Below are positions 25,468 to 38,340 of a DNA stretch of 64,000 nucleotides, piece after piece. The first letter of the stretch is position 1. Each line of letters opens with the position of its first letter. The notes below the pieces were generated by a model that worked only from the letters and a program-made list of their open reading frames with translations, made no database searches and had not been told where the DNA came from. A program made the translations under genes and the position numbers. This DNA comes from Protonemura montana (taxonomy: Eukaryota; Arthropoda; Insecta; Plecoptera; Nemouridae), in the NCBI GenBank assembly GCA_947568835.1, contig OX387603.1:2643701-2707700 (forward strand). The letters run 5' to 3'.

Positions 25468-26490
25468 TGTGATTTGTTAAGATAATTGTAATTCAAACAG
25501 CCAATGCAATTCGACATCAAGCAATACCGAACCCCTTATCATTCACCATCTAAAAGCATCGCATGTTCACCCTCTAAGGTGCAATGTATAAATTCAAAAA
25601 CTCATAAATCCACAAACGTACCAAGTGCTGGAAAATATTTTCAGAAATCAAAGCGACCAGATTGAGATGGTATCTGCACTCCATGTACGCGTCAAGATAT
25701 CTGCTTTACTTATTCAAGCCAGCCATTGTTATTCAACAATGGCACATGCACGCGAATCACACAGTCGAAAAGATCAAACGGGAAACAAACAAAAAAGACA
25801 TGCCCAGCGTCCATGCTGTATTATTAAAAATGTTTTCCATATCCAAGCAACACCCTGGCAATAAGGTGCCTCGATATACTCTACATCTCCGTCTCCCCCC
25901 ACAGGCTGTTCGATCGGTTTTCATGTCCGCGCGTTTGTAGCTGGAATTGACGCCATTTTATCGACACGTGGCGCTCTCGGCCATGTGCGTCAAGCGTATA
26001 GTTCAACGAATAAGTCCGGCAAGGGAGAGATGCATCCAACCGCTCAAACACGTTCACATGGCTGTACGTTATCAACGTGCTCAACCAGAACACGATTACC
26101 AAGAAGAAACTCTCCTTGGACCAACGACTCCGACATCTTAAGCTAAACGTCTGGAGGTATCGGGTATGCAAGTAAAACATAACGAGAGGGCGGCGAGCGA
26201 AAAAGGAGGCGATCATGCCGTCTTGATCACGTGACAAGAGAGAGACAAGCGTGATATTGTGTTTTCCGCTTTTGTTGTTTCTCCCCCCCCCCCCCCCCCA
26301 GCCCCCCCCACTCGCCTATAGATATCAGAAGAGCGCGCCATTTCCATTAGCGCCTGCCGTTATGCGAGTAGCATTGCCAGCAGCCGGTTGCACTGGAAGC
26401 TCGTCAATAATTCAACCCTTTAGCTCGGCACACGGCGACAAAAACAAAAACACACCGTCCATACAAACACATAGAGACACACAGTCGCGT

Positions 26491-26516
26491 GGGGGGGGGG
26501 GGGGGGGGGGGGGGGG
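26491..26516 (+). repeat. Poly(G) run, 26 bases
   Basis: Uninterrupted G run followed by agggggcg. A second G run of 17 lies at 29922-29938. Length in the assembly may be unreliable. Confidence 0.95.
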
Positions 26517-26718
26517 AGGGGGCGACGCTAGCGCTCGGTGACGTGCATTATGCAACCGCTCTGACAGTGTCGGCGTCGCGTACTAGAGTACCTACTAGGC
26601 GACAGACAAGGATACGTCTTGGAACTTGGTATTCGAAGATGCACTTGATTTTTAAAAGGTAGTTTATTCTTTGATATTTCGTAAGTTTGGGTCTCTATAG
26701 CAATATATATATATATAT

Positions 26719-27674
26719 GGGTCATTCCATGTCAAATAGGACCACCCTTGACCTTGACTGACTCAGAATTTCATGAAATTTAGCACACTTGTTCAGAATG
26801 TTGGTTTGAGTAAAAGTATTTTTTTGTTTGTTTTTTACTCGAAGAATTCAAAAGTTACAGGGGGTTGAAGTTCGGGTGTTTTCACCCCCCGCGTGCGTAT
26901 CACTGTCACATTATATACTTTATCTCGGGCTGTATGACAGCTACAGAGTTCTAGGAGAGCTTATCTGAAAGCTAATTAAATTCTCTACTTGAATATATAA
27001 TAATATGTTCCACTTGGTGGACAGCTAATTTACCTTGATTTTCTACATCTGCATTTTCAAAAAACGCCACTGGAAAAAACCCTCCCCTTTCATTTACCTA
27101 AAAAAAATGTATTAATGTTGCCAACATATGAATGAATATTTGTGCCAAAATTCAGAGTTGGCCCTTCACAGGTTTTCAAGAAAAAAAATATCTTGTGTAA
27201 AAAAGATTTTTATCAGGCAGTTCCAGAGCATAGATCCTATACCCACAATGCATAACAGCTCAGGCTTTTATCAACATGGTGAGTAATGCTCATTTTACAT
27301 TTGATTGTGTTTGTTCCACTTTTCAATACACGTTTATTCTTGAAAGCACACTTTCATCAAGTGACATGTTGAAACTAGAAATGTGTGCAGAAGTCAAAAA
27401 CTTATGATTTCTTGTCTGAACCTCATACTTGATAACCTGAATTAGTTTCTCTTCACATCTTGAAGAGTGTAGTAGTGCATTTATTGTCCACACCCTTAAC
27501 ATTTTTTGTATTTGTATATTTAAACAATGTGTTCAGTTGGACAGCTCTTGAAAGAAGAGTGTGAAGAACATATGCACATTATTGGCAACTTGGAAAGTGA
27601 CAATCAGATTTTATTAGCATTGCGTTCAAAATGTGAAAATATTACATCAGTGTGCAGTTACATGAAAATACATT
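26719..27674 (+). repeat. Left inverted arm of the long-arm element
   Basis: This arm of 956 bp is inverted relative to 28151-29116. Landmarks include caccccccgcgtgcg, ccacttggtggacagctaat and gaccttgactgactcag. A frame of 49 codons begins ATGTGTTCAGTTGGACAGCT at 27527 and ends at the arm boundary (27676). Confidence 0.93.
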
Positions 27675-27690
27675 AAAATCCCCAACTTTG

Positions 27691-28298
27691 TTACTGCTTT
27701 CTTGGAAAAATCTTCATGCCAGTCATATTCGTCACAGAGGACACAAGTTTCAGCCACTTCTTGAAACTCTTGGTTGCATCACGGCATTTTCTTTTTAAAT
27801 ATAATTTAGATTTACCTTTTAGTCTTTTCCTGTTGAGTGGAGATACACCAAATGCAGCTAAAGACTGGTTAACTAGTTTTAACGCAGAATCTGTTTCCAC
27901 GAAAGGTTAGTCAGGTTCAGCAGATTTCGTTGGTGTCTGAATGGAAATGGTATTTTATTCTTTTTGCTTTTGTGGTAGTAGTTTCTGACAGGTCGAGCAT
28001 AATTTCTTCCCAGGAATAAGTTCCACAATCTCCAGATATTTATTTCTGTATGTTAAATTAATTGATGTCAATCTTTTACCTCTGTGTGTGCCAGTGTGTG
28101 TTTTGAAAGGATCACAGCATGACTTGTTGCCAAGGCAATAATGTACAAGAAATGTATTTTCATGTAACTGGATACTGATGTAATATTTTCACATTTTGAA
28201 CGCAATGCTAATAAAATCTGATTGTCACTTTCCAAGTTGCCAATAATGTGCATATGTTCTTCACACTCTTCTTTCAAGAGCTGTCCAACTGAACACAT
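27691..28298 (-). pseudogene. Degenerate coding remnants in the long-arm element
   Basis: Two short minus-strand frames occur. 28068-28298 encodes 76 residues starting MCSVGQLLKEECEEHMHIIG; its first part lies in the right arm and is repeated in the left arm. 27691-27900 encodes about 69 residues, including LVNQSLAAFGVSP followed by a Lys/Arg-rich stretch LKRKCRDATKSFKKW. They look like pieces of one protein broken by stops and frame changes, perhaps the end of a transposase. I do not recognise the family and cannot assign catalytic residues. Confidence 0.4.
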
Positions 28299-29116
28299 TG
28301 TTTAAATATACAAATACAAAAAATGTTAAGGGTGTGGACAATAAATGCACTACTACACTCTTCAAGATGTGAAGAGAAACTAATTCAGGTTATCAAGTAT
28401 GAGGTTCAGACAAGAAATCATAAGTTTTTGACTTCTGCACACATTTCTAGTTTCAACATGTCACTTGATGAAAGTGTGCTTTCAAGAATAAACGTGTATT
28501 GAAAAGTGGAACAAACACAATCAAATGTAAAATGAGCATTACTCACCATGTTGATAAAAGCCTGAGCTGTTATGCATTGTGGGTATAGGATCTATGCTCT
28601 GGAACTGCCTGATAAAAATCTTTTTTACACAAGATATTTTTTTTCTTGAAAACCTGTGAAGGGCCAACTCTGAATTTTGGCACAAATATTCATTCATATG
28701 TTGGCAACATTAATACATTTTTTTTAGGTAAATGAAAGGGGAGGGTTTTTTCCAGTGGCGTTTTTTGAAAATGCAGATGTAGAAAATCAAGGTAAATTAG
28801 CTGTCCACCAAGTGGAACATATTATTATATATTCAAGTAGAGAATTTAATTAGCTTTCAGATAAGCTCTCCTAGAACTCTGTAGCTGTCATACAGCCCGA
28901 GATAAAGTATATAATGTGACAGTGATACGCACGCGGGGGGTGAAAACACCCGAACTTCAACCCCCTGTAACTTTTGAATTCTTCGAGTAAAAAACAAACA
29001 AAAAAATACTTTTACTCAAACCAACATTCTGAACAAGTGTGCCAAATTTCATGAAATTCTGAGTCGGTCAAGGTCAAAACTCATTTAAAGTGGTCCTATT
29101 TCACATGGAATGACCC
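28151..29116 (-). repeat. Right inverted arm of the long-arm element
   Basis: This arm is the reverse complement of 26719-27674 with about 99% identity by eye. It differs by an 8-10 bp insertion near the outer end (after aggaccact) and a few substitutions. Such similarity indicates either a young insertion or gene conversion between the arms. Confidence 0.93.
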
Positions 29117-29254
29117 ATATATCAGATGTAAGGCCTTGAAAAATCGTGAGCTTGTCGTGAATGGTGAACTGTTGGGTGTAGAGGTTCGGCAAACGTGCAG
29201 GGAAATTTGTGTGGAAAGCAGTTGAGTAATAGACTTAGTTAGTAATAAAAGAAG

Positions 29255-29607
29255 ACCAAACGGTTTGGCGTGTTGGAAACACCGGTCCTCGTGAGATCAC
29301 CGAAGTTAAGCAACACTGCGCTGGGTCAGGTATTGGATGGGTGACCATCATACACATGACCAGTTCTGTTCGGGAGAGAGGTCGGAGGGATGAAAGTTAG
29401 TACAGCAACTTCATTCGCCTTGCTTATCAACCTCTCGACAGCATGGATTTTTAGAGGAATCCTGTTGTTCGCGTTGTACCGTCATTCGGATGAGAACGCT
29501 ATGCCAGTGGTCCCGTTGGTGCTCTTCGACAGGAGTAGGCTAAGTGCCGGTAACGGTAACCCTCTTCTCTTCTAGGCTAGGTTAGGTTCATCATCCAGTC
29601 ATTCACT
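29255..29607 (+). mobile_element. 5S-derived SINE, 3' part missing or diverged
   Basis: The copy starts accaaacggtttggcgtg and carries the head gagatcaccgaagttaag and the body through ggctaggttaggttcatcat. After cagtcattcac near 29606 similarity stops, so the tail with gcgtcgttaa is absent. It has a single 5S-like segment. It lies about 140 bp from the right end of the inverted-arm element. Confidence 0.88.
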
Positions 29608-30898
29608 GCTGCTAATTGTCTTCTTATTTATTTATTATTTTATATTAGCTATTTAATGGTCTAATTGATTAGACTAATTGATCTTGTAACTACCTTGTAA
29701 AGCAAAGTAACGACCCTGTAACGGGCCTGTACCGGGCCTGTAACGACCATTATTTGGCCCTAAAAGAACTGAAATCTGTCTAAAGAATGAGCATTAGTCG
29801 TTACACATTCTTGTTTGGTCAGAAGACTCCACGTTCTTCAACAGCAAGCTTTGACTCCATCAATACCCGGACACAAAAGCTCGAGGAATCTTTTGCTTTC
29901 GTTTGTGTGTTTGTAGTGACAGGGGGGGGGGGGGGGGGACAGGGGGTGCCAATCTAATTTAGATCTAAGCTTAAGTCGGATTCCGACAAGAACCAGAAGA
30001 GAGCTCACTTTTTTATGCACCAACTTAGCAATAAAGAAGTTGCAAGCGACTTAAGCAATCACAGGAACCGGCTAATGACATCAAAATGTCAGTTTCTATT
30101 TAAGCAACTCTTCCGACAAACCATTATCAAATATTCACACTGTTTTATCAAGATATTCTTTTCGGGGTTGCAGGGTGACAGAAGTTTCGTGATGCTCATT
30201 AGAAATGCGCATGCATTTGTCTTTCACATCTCTTAGACGCTATGTGCACCGAAACTCTAATAACTTCATGGAATGAGGAGCCTAAACCGTCGCCATTGTG
30301 CGTATCGTGGCAGCAGCGTCAAACAGCGGGGAAATTCGACGCTGCAGTGGCAATGAATGCTGATGGTTTTCGGGATGACTTTTGTAAGAATTGGGTAGTT
30401 TTAGAATGGGTAATGACGCCCTCCACAGTTACGGGACACAGGCCTTGCAATAACGTGCTCCTCGCGAAAGCTGGCGTGGAAAAATCATTCGGCGAAACGT
30501 GAAACCTGTCGGTTGCGACTGGAGTTGGCATTTGATGGGAAATTTGAAGTGTGAGACGAATTCACGTTGCAAATTGATCCGTGAATGTGAATTGTTTAGC
30601 GGGAGACACAAGACTCGGCTGAGCCAAATTCGAAATTGTTAAACAGAAAAGTGACGTTGCGCGAAATAATGCGGGATCACAGAAAAAATTCAAGAGCCGC
30701 GATTAAAATTACCGTTCGAAAGTCGAAACAGAAAACATTCAACTCGAAGGCGACCGAAAGTAACGCGTTATCACCGAGCGGCCGTTCTCGAAATAAAATC
30801 GATGCCCGAAAATCGTCGGACGTTTACCATCAGGCCGCTACCCTCGCTCGCGTCAATTCCCAATAGTGGCCTAGATATTCAATAAACCATCCTGCTAA

Positions 30899-30955
30899 CC
30901 CACCCCCGGCCACCCGCCCCCGGCCACCCGCCCCCGGCCACCCGCCCCCGGGCCG
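30899..30955 (+). repeat. GC-rich 14-bp minisatellite
   Basis: The unit cccggccacccgcc is repeated about four times. It sits in the intron 2 kb below the N-terminal PTBP exon. On the minus strand it is G-rich. Confidence 0.9.
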
Positions 30956-32174
30956 GGTCCCGCCACAGCCTATGCAGACTTCACGCTGAATCCCGTCGTT
31001 AGCGTCGAAACTTGGTGTTTTTGACAACTACCCTCATATGCACACGATGAATAATACACCCCCAAGGCACACTTATCGAACACATGCGCATTACCTAGAT
31101 CTGCACTGGCGAGCCAAAATTTTGAGAGTTACGTTGCTTAGTAATGTTCAGCACATTGGGGTTGCAACGTTGCATCGTGCACGTCACAATGTGTACTGCG
31201 GATTCGAAGTTCAACAGAGTTAGAATCTTGAGTGGTCGGGTATTTTCTTCTTCCCGTGGTTTCGGTATTGGCGTGCACCGCTGTTTCCCATATTGTCTGG
31301 TTGTTTCGACACCAACCGAATCGTCCATGGCTGCCAACGGAATTATTTCGGTGATTTGGTAACATACTATCATATACTTTGGCGCTCTCATGATGGCCAA
31401 CTAAAAAAAAATGCACGAGATAACCTCATAGACAGCAAATGAAAATTAAAACGCAAAAAATGAACACATATTTCAAGGTTAAGGAAAATAGTTCTACAAA
31501 ATTTGTGTTGCTATGCAATGTCTAACATTATATCCGATTTCAAACTATTGCAGATATTTTAGTCGGGTATTTGGTGACAGACTGTCTTTGCTCGATTTGC
31601 AGGATAGCAGATAATTTTCATACCGCAGTGCAAGTCCTTGTTATATAAAATATTGACTGGCATTAAAAATTATAGCGATATCGCTCCTCTAGAAATAGGA
31701 AAATGTCCGCATGTTTGTAATTTGTCGGCCAATTACCACGACAATGTCGCACATGTGAGGAAGAACGGCAATGCAAACAATTTCCCAGCTAACGAACAGA
31801 AATTCTTGCAAGATTTTCCGCAAACGGGACTGAAAACCCAAAGCTAAAGCACATTACATTCGCATAAAAGCCCGCGAAGCAATGCACTGGGGAACCCAGA
31901 ATGCAAAGCCCGAAGATTTATCCGCATTTTGGCGTAGCTATACAACCCTTTCGGGAGCACAAGTTTATTTTTATTTCCACTGTACGCAAACGAAGACGAA
32001 TGTTCATCGGCTACCAATGAGGTGTCTTGGCTGCTGTTTTTTCCGCCGCCCATTGTTTACGACGAGTCTACGGGACTCGGTTATTGTTTTTATTCGATTG
32101 TTTACGGGTGTTTAGGGACGCGTGCCCACCGCCGCCTTGTGCCAGCTTTGTTAAACTGAAATACGACCGGATAT

Positions 32175-32193
32175 ATGTGTGTGTGTGTGTGTG
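32175..32193 (+). repeat. TG dinucleotide microsatellite
   Basis: About nine TG units in tatgtgtgtgtgtgtgtg, 630 bp below the N-terminal PTBP exon. On the transcript strand it reads as CA repeats. Confidence 0.9.
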
Positions 32194-32824
32194 CATTGGC
32201 TCGGGGTGGGGGCACGGGGGATCGAGAACATATGAATGATTATGGCATTGAGTATCGTTTTTTTCTGTATATTTGTTGGATAGATTGACGGCCTGGGTGT
32301 GGCAGGGACCGCATTCATAAGCAGAGAACTAAAGATGAGTACGGGTTGCCCTGCACTACGACCAAGACTACGAGATTTAAGAACCGATGGTACGGGCCTT
32401 TTCACCGGCACGTGGCCATGATCATATTGGGCTTGACCCCATGAATTATAGAATCAAATATGGCGAACGTTAGTATCGTTGACGCAACGGAGCTTGACTT
32501 TAATTTTAAACCAAAATTAACCGCACTGTAAGGAATTTAACCGAATCATATTTAAGAGCACATTAATTAGCGTTTTAAAAATGGCCAGACAGCCCAAAGT
32601 ATAGTTTAACGCGACTAAATTACTTTAAAATACCACCGTTATAATTGGCGTCGAAGAGTGGGATCTGTATAGAATACCCACGGCAACAATTGGAGCCCAA
32701 GTGAGGGATAATATACCAACACGTTGTAAGTCTATACGACAAGTCCCAATAAATAGCCTGATTTGGTTCTGATCTCCCAAAAGATGCACATGTCTACATA
32801 GGTGTACGATGGTTGCGTTCTTAC

Positions 32825-32929
32825 CTTCTTGGCGTCATTGTTGTTGTCCACGTGGTTGGGCTGCGGACTCATGACCGAGCCGTTGCTGACTCCACCTGCC
32901 CCTTGCGACAGGAGCTCATCTGACCCCCT
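32825..32929 (-). CDS. PTBP/hnRNP I homologue, N-terminal exon upstream of RRM1
   Basis: This exon encodes 35 residues beginning RGSDELLSQG and ending NNNDAKK. RGSDEL followed by a Ser/Asn-rich linker and DxKK is the N-terminal signature of PTBP proteins, where human PTBP1 has RGSDELFS and later NDSKK. The acceptor is tgtgttacag before AGG and the donor is AAG followed by gtaaga; both are phase 0. The segment is predicted to be disordered and lies before RRM1. No initiator Met is present, so at least one 5' coding exon must lie above 32929. It was not identified with confidence. One weak candidate, ATG-GAA-AAG at 37993-38001, is discussed in the findings. Confidence 0.93.
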
Positions 32930-35900
32930 CTGTAACACAAACAACGAGACATACCCGTCAGAAACAACGTCTTGGATCGTAGCAGTGCAAGTAGGCGAGT
33001 GACAGGTCGGGTTGTAGCTAGGCAGATGGAACAGGAAACAGCGAGTGGATGCGGTGCAATTGCAGATGTTACAACAACAAGGTGGAATTTAATCAGTTAC
33101 AATTGCATTCGCATACTGCAGTGGCGACGAAGATGAAACAAGGTTTGAATACTTTTAAATAAAGAATTCGTCGAGACACGCATTTCAGTGCCGCTCTCAT
33201 GTCGGTCTGGCCCAGAAAGGCAGCATTAGTTTGAGCTGTATTTAACAATCAATTTGGGAAACGAAGAACTTCTTAAGTTAACAATGGAGAAGGAAATCTT
33301 GGTACCAGCGAGCGCTTTTGGACAGAGTCTCAGCAGTCCTTTAGGTCGTTATTTTTTTGGAAGGTGGATGCGGGGATCGGGGCGGGGACAAATGCTCTTC
33401 AGTACGGTAGAAGCAATCAAAAAAAAGGGGAAGCGCGGACAAATGGGTAGGATTTTCCGTTTTCTTCTTCGCAATCTTGAGTGTAATTGGAATTGAAACA
33501 ATCGCACGAGACGTCGAAGACTTTTGGACACATTTTGACAATCGCCTTCGAAATGTTGGGTCCGCTTTGCGTTACCGGCGTCGACTTGGATGTGAAGAAC
33601 ACTACGATTAGTCTTAAGAGGGTATTATTTACCCATCTCTAAACGACCAGACATGATTATATGCTAATTAGAGCGTATTTGAACCAAGTGAATTGTTCGT
33701 GAATTTGTTTTCCGATTGGAAAAGACAAAACTGAAGACAATTATGAAATAATTCTGTAGATGTCAGTCAAGTCGCTGTCAGCTCTCGCAGCTGTTTTCAT
33801 CCTCGGTTTGTTACAAATTAGGTCTCCCGAACAAGCGGATGTCCGTCATGAAAAACATTTTAATTAATCATTTGTATAGAGGGAACATTTTTTGGCACGT
33901 CGACCGACTTTTCAGAAGATAACGGTCAATGTTCAAAGTAATTGCATTTATCCCCCCTGCCCCCCACTCGCACACTGCTGTACCAACTCCCATACCAGAC
34001 AACTAACACAAACAGATATGAGCAAAGCACACATATTGTCAATTGCAGCAAAATGACTAACCTTATTATCCAAATATTGAATTCAAATGACATCCAGGAA
34101 CAATGATTTCGGGGAAACAATGAGCTACAATTGATCGTGATTCACGTTGTTTCGATGCTAGATGTTGGCACGGGATTAGAAACTAGATTTTTACGTATTA
34201 CCGAGCACCATATGACCCAGGGGACAACTCACGCGACGAAAATTAAATTCAAATTATTTTCTGTTGATATTTACAATTGATAATTATATGGGTGTCAACC
34301 TAATCATTTAGTTGGTATGTAGTAAATGAATAATCGTGCCAAAAATAACAGGATCGCTGTTCTGAACCAGGTTTTTTTTAATTAAATTTTAATCGAATCC
34401 CATACGTTTAGCGACAAGTTATGATCATTGATAAAGTTTGGGTGAAATCAGTGCGCACTGCAATCCGATTCGACTGGGCAAAATGCAGCACCCAGACCAG
34501 CACCCCTCCGCAACAAAAAGCAAACAACCCGATATGGTCCCCATTTTCCACTTCCCTACTCACAGGAAAGTGACGTCACCTGGAAAATGGTGAAAAATGT
34601 CGGCAACCGGAAATGAAACTCCCCGCGCGTCAGGTGCGCCTGATTTTCCGACACGTTAGCTTTCAAACTTTACCGTGGCACTGCATTTTCCGAACGGGCG
34701 GGGGTAAAAACGCTGGTGAAAAATGCACGAAGAACTTGGGGCAAGCGTGAGTAACGCAGTTCTGCGCTTCACAACTGTCACCGGCCGTTGACTATCACCG
34801 ATGTGCGGCAACCTACGGAGCTGTTGGCTTTTATGATGACGAGAACTAAGGTGATAGTGATGTCGACCACAAGGAAGCAAATATCGCTCATTTTTTCTCT
34901 TCCCACAAAGCAAGAGTCGACGACCAACGGTCATTTGCAGCTAAATTCGTAGCAAATAGTACTGTCAACAATCGCTCCATTTGAATCGCATCACTAGGGT
35001 TTCAGCAAAGTTTAAAAGTCACTGCTGCGGAGAACAAAACAGATATTAGCAACGAAGAAACATAACACTTTAAACTAATAAGAGGTTAAAACCACTGATC
35101 TGTTTTTCGTAACCTAGCATTCAGCAGAATTTTGTCGCATCTATCTGCTTTTTGCGATGATCTTGCTTTTTTACGACGATAACCGATGAAACTCTTGGCA
35201 ATACTAACACACCGCATGTTTTTGGTTGAAAGTGTCACTCAGCAAACACCGGTGAAGAGATTTTCAGTCCAACTGCACTTTAATTGCAAGAACATGCAAC
35301 ACAATGTACCAGTCTAGAGCACCTTTGTAATTCTCATGTCCGTCGCTCGTGAACACGCAGACTCTAGGCAACGTATATGTCGTGGAAACCTATGTCAGGT
35401 AGTACACTGGTAACAAGACGAGGCAAAGCGACCGTTATCCCGTAATCTCCTTCTTTGTTCCTCTCACAACAGACTCGACCCATTTAATATTAAAGCTCGG
35501 TTTGAGCCGATTAGACAAGAGAAATGCTCCTTACCGGGCACGTGCAGCGCACTACAGAGCTGACACACATATCAAAAACGATAAGACATTGCGATATAAC
35601 CAGACAAATCTACAGGGAAAATGTCCCGCAGATCCATCGAAAATAAAGTATATTTCTAGGGGACTTGTAATAGTTAATGCCGTTGGCGGAATCTCTGAAT
35701 CGAAAATTATTACAGATATAAAAAAAGGGCGCGATTTTCATCCTTACTGCAGTCGGAAAGCACCAAAAGAGTCGTCGAAGACTGCAGCAAGGTCAACCCA
35801 ATCAATCAAGGCCAACCTGTCAAGGCACAAAAGAAACCTTGTAAAAGCGAAGCCAACCTTAGATCGCAAGGTCAACCTGCTATCTTAAGGTCGATATCTA

Positions 35901-38340
35901 AATACAAGATGGGTAAACTCTTTCGTTGAAGACCCACGTGAACCAACCCAACGACCGAAATCCACACGCTGTTGCTCAACTCGGCCAACTACCCACGAAC
36001 AGATGCTCTAATTCTAAGGCCGCTACTCTGCTAGACGGAGTGCACTGAGCCCAATTGCACGTCAGTCACGTGGAGAGGTTTTTCCACCGCGAGGTTGGCA
36101 GCATCGCTTGCCAGGGGTGTACGAGGGGGGAACAAGGGGGTAGGGAGCCAGGTCGTTGGTTGGGAAGGGTTGAAAAGCTCGGAATACGTTTTTTTGAGTG
36201 GTTAGGCTAGGATGTTCTGCACACAGCGGGGATCCAGCTCTGAAAGGACACGTGAATGTGTGCGCTCGCTTTAGTTCTCGCTCCTGGTGGGAGAGGCAGA
36301 GGAAGAGAACGGCTGCGAAGCGGATGAATAGGCTTACCTATATAATGTGATGTAGGTGCATGCATACACGCTGTACCGTGTGATGGAAGACGAGCGACGG
36401 TGTTTGTCCGTAACAAAATATAGCGTATCATTATTATTTGATCACATGCGGTAAGAAATAAGCAGTCAAATAGAACAAACGTGTGTGGTTTATGGAGATT
36501 ACACTGTTTATTAGCTAAAAATAAAAACACTAGAACACTATGATAAAAGATTTATACACCTCCGAATGTTTATCATTTTTAATCTAGGTTAGAATGATGT
36601 AATTGAAGATTTAGAATTGTTATTGCTGGTTAGGATTTGGGCCTTGCCTGGATGGAATGGAAACGACTACGGAAAATTTATTTTATTGTACATTATAAGC
36701 TTATTAGGAAGAGCTTTAAATAAAATAAATGACCCGCCGATTTCTGTGTCAAAAATGAAGGATCTGGGGATGAACTGATTTCTACATATAACCACGGCTT
36801 GTTGTGGCAGGAATGTATATGTTTCGCGTATGTGTACGACTTTCCACGCGACTGCAACGAGCGTTACTACTAAATGAGATCACATAAAGCGGCGTACATT
36901 GAGAACAAAGTAGGTACAAATTGATCGCGGCTACGAGCTTTTCTAGGGGCGATTAGGGGCGCTCATTAAAAGGCTTGTCAGTGATAAATATTTGCACTGG
37001 TTTAGAAAGCTAATAGTTCGCTTTACAAACTAGCGTCGATCATTTGGAGCCGCCTAAAGTCATTTCCCATTTCACAAATTGACTATTTATGTTTTATAAA
37101 ACTGGCAACGATTGAAACACGAAATTACATATCTTGGTCTATAAAATTTAAATCTCCACGATTGGCATCTTAAATTAGGGAAATAATGTCGCTCAATTAG
37201 CTTAATTTGCGTTAATACATACTGGTGCTATTCGACAGCGGTTTCCATGCATAATCCAGTAGCGCCGAAGAATGTGCCAATGAAGAAGGTATAACCCCAG
37301 AGGTGCTTCGATCCCTCAAAGGAACGTGACAACGAAATAAACGACAACTATAATCTTATCTCGCCGTGAGATAAGTTGCAGAATGGTCATAAAAACGGAC
37401 AATACGCCGTCAACTTCCTCGAGCAAGGATCGCCGAGTCTCCCTTCGGACATCAAATCAACTTCTCCACCCAGTTTTATCCGAACCCCCCAACATTCCAT
37501 TTCCACGTATGAGTGTTTTTTTTTTGTGTTTTACTATTGGTATATAGACTCTTCACGAATGGCTGCGTTTTACCCTGATGAGAACATTTCGATCCTGCAC
37601 TCGCAGTGTTACCACGGCCGGGAAGGCAAAAAAAAAAAAAACACTCTCCTGAAAAGAAAGGAATTTGCCATCGGGAAGAAAACTTCAAATCCAGCACAAA
37701 AAGCAGTGAAAGAAAAACCCGGGGTAAGTCATAGACCAGCTGACTTAAATATATGTTTGGCCAAACAAACATATGTTAAGCATGAATGACGTCGCAGCGA
37801 GGAAAGTCTGCATACATCCTGAAGGTGAGCGAATAAGACTGAACAGTTTCTAGGCAGCGCCTTCTTTCTCACTCTCTAGCGCGCTAGAAGAGAGAACAAT
37901 TGAATATCTTGAGATGCGGGCATCAATCCAGCTCGCGCCCCACAAGCGTTGACGCCGTGCCCCGCGGCAAGAAGAGGAGGGAGGGAGCCTACCTTTTCCA
38001 TTTTCCATCAAACATTTTCTTCGGCGAGCGCGAGAACCCGACTGGCTTTTGAATAAGTGGAGAAGTTTAAAGGTGGGATGGAGATTCATGAGATGGGGTC
38101 CACGAGAGGTACGAACTTGGCACGTTACAGTTGCTCTCAGAAGTCCTGGCTTCGAGGCTAGGTGCCGATTGCAATCAAGTGTTGGCGACAAATGTAAGTA
38201 TAAAGGACGCCGATAGTTATTGCAGATTGTGTTCTAATTAGTTAATAACTAGAGAACTTTAATCGAAAATAGTAATTAAGAAAAAACGCCTTTGCCCTTT
38301 TTACTCAAATAACCTGGATAGAGCATAGGATCGAAAAAGC

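Larger units (their letters stand above)
26719..29116. mobile_element. Long-inverted-arm (foldback-like) DNA element, 2.4 kb
   Basis: The element starts GGGTCATTCCATGTCAAATA and ends with its reverse complement, apart from one base. Two arms, 26719-27674 and 28151-29116, are inverted copies of about 960 bp that differ only at scattered positions and a short indel near the outer end. A 476-bp unique centre separates them. The flanks are AT repeats (atatat on both sides), so a duplication of up to 6 bp is possible but not provable. The arms contain a conserved 49-codon frame, and the centre holds a degenerate frame on the minus strand. Superfamily is not determined. Confidence 0.92.
15006..32824 (-). 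other. PTBP intron, 17.8 kb
   Basis: The intron runs from gtaaga after the N-terminal exon to the tttccag acceptor at 15006. It holds a lone copy of the 70-bp minisatellite unit (17067), a 26-base C run (18736), dispersed repeats (21321, 21541), two 5S-derived SINEs (24935 and 29255), a 26-base G run (26491), the 2.4 kb inverted-arm element (26719-29116), a GC-rich 14-bp minisatellite (30899) and a TG microsatellite (32175). No further exon was recognised. Confidence 0.8.

Noticed and set aside
35502..35888. 128-codon plus-strand frame
   Set aside because: No family resemblance, no splice context and ordinary composition; within chance length for this much sequence.
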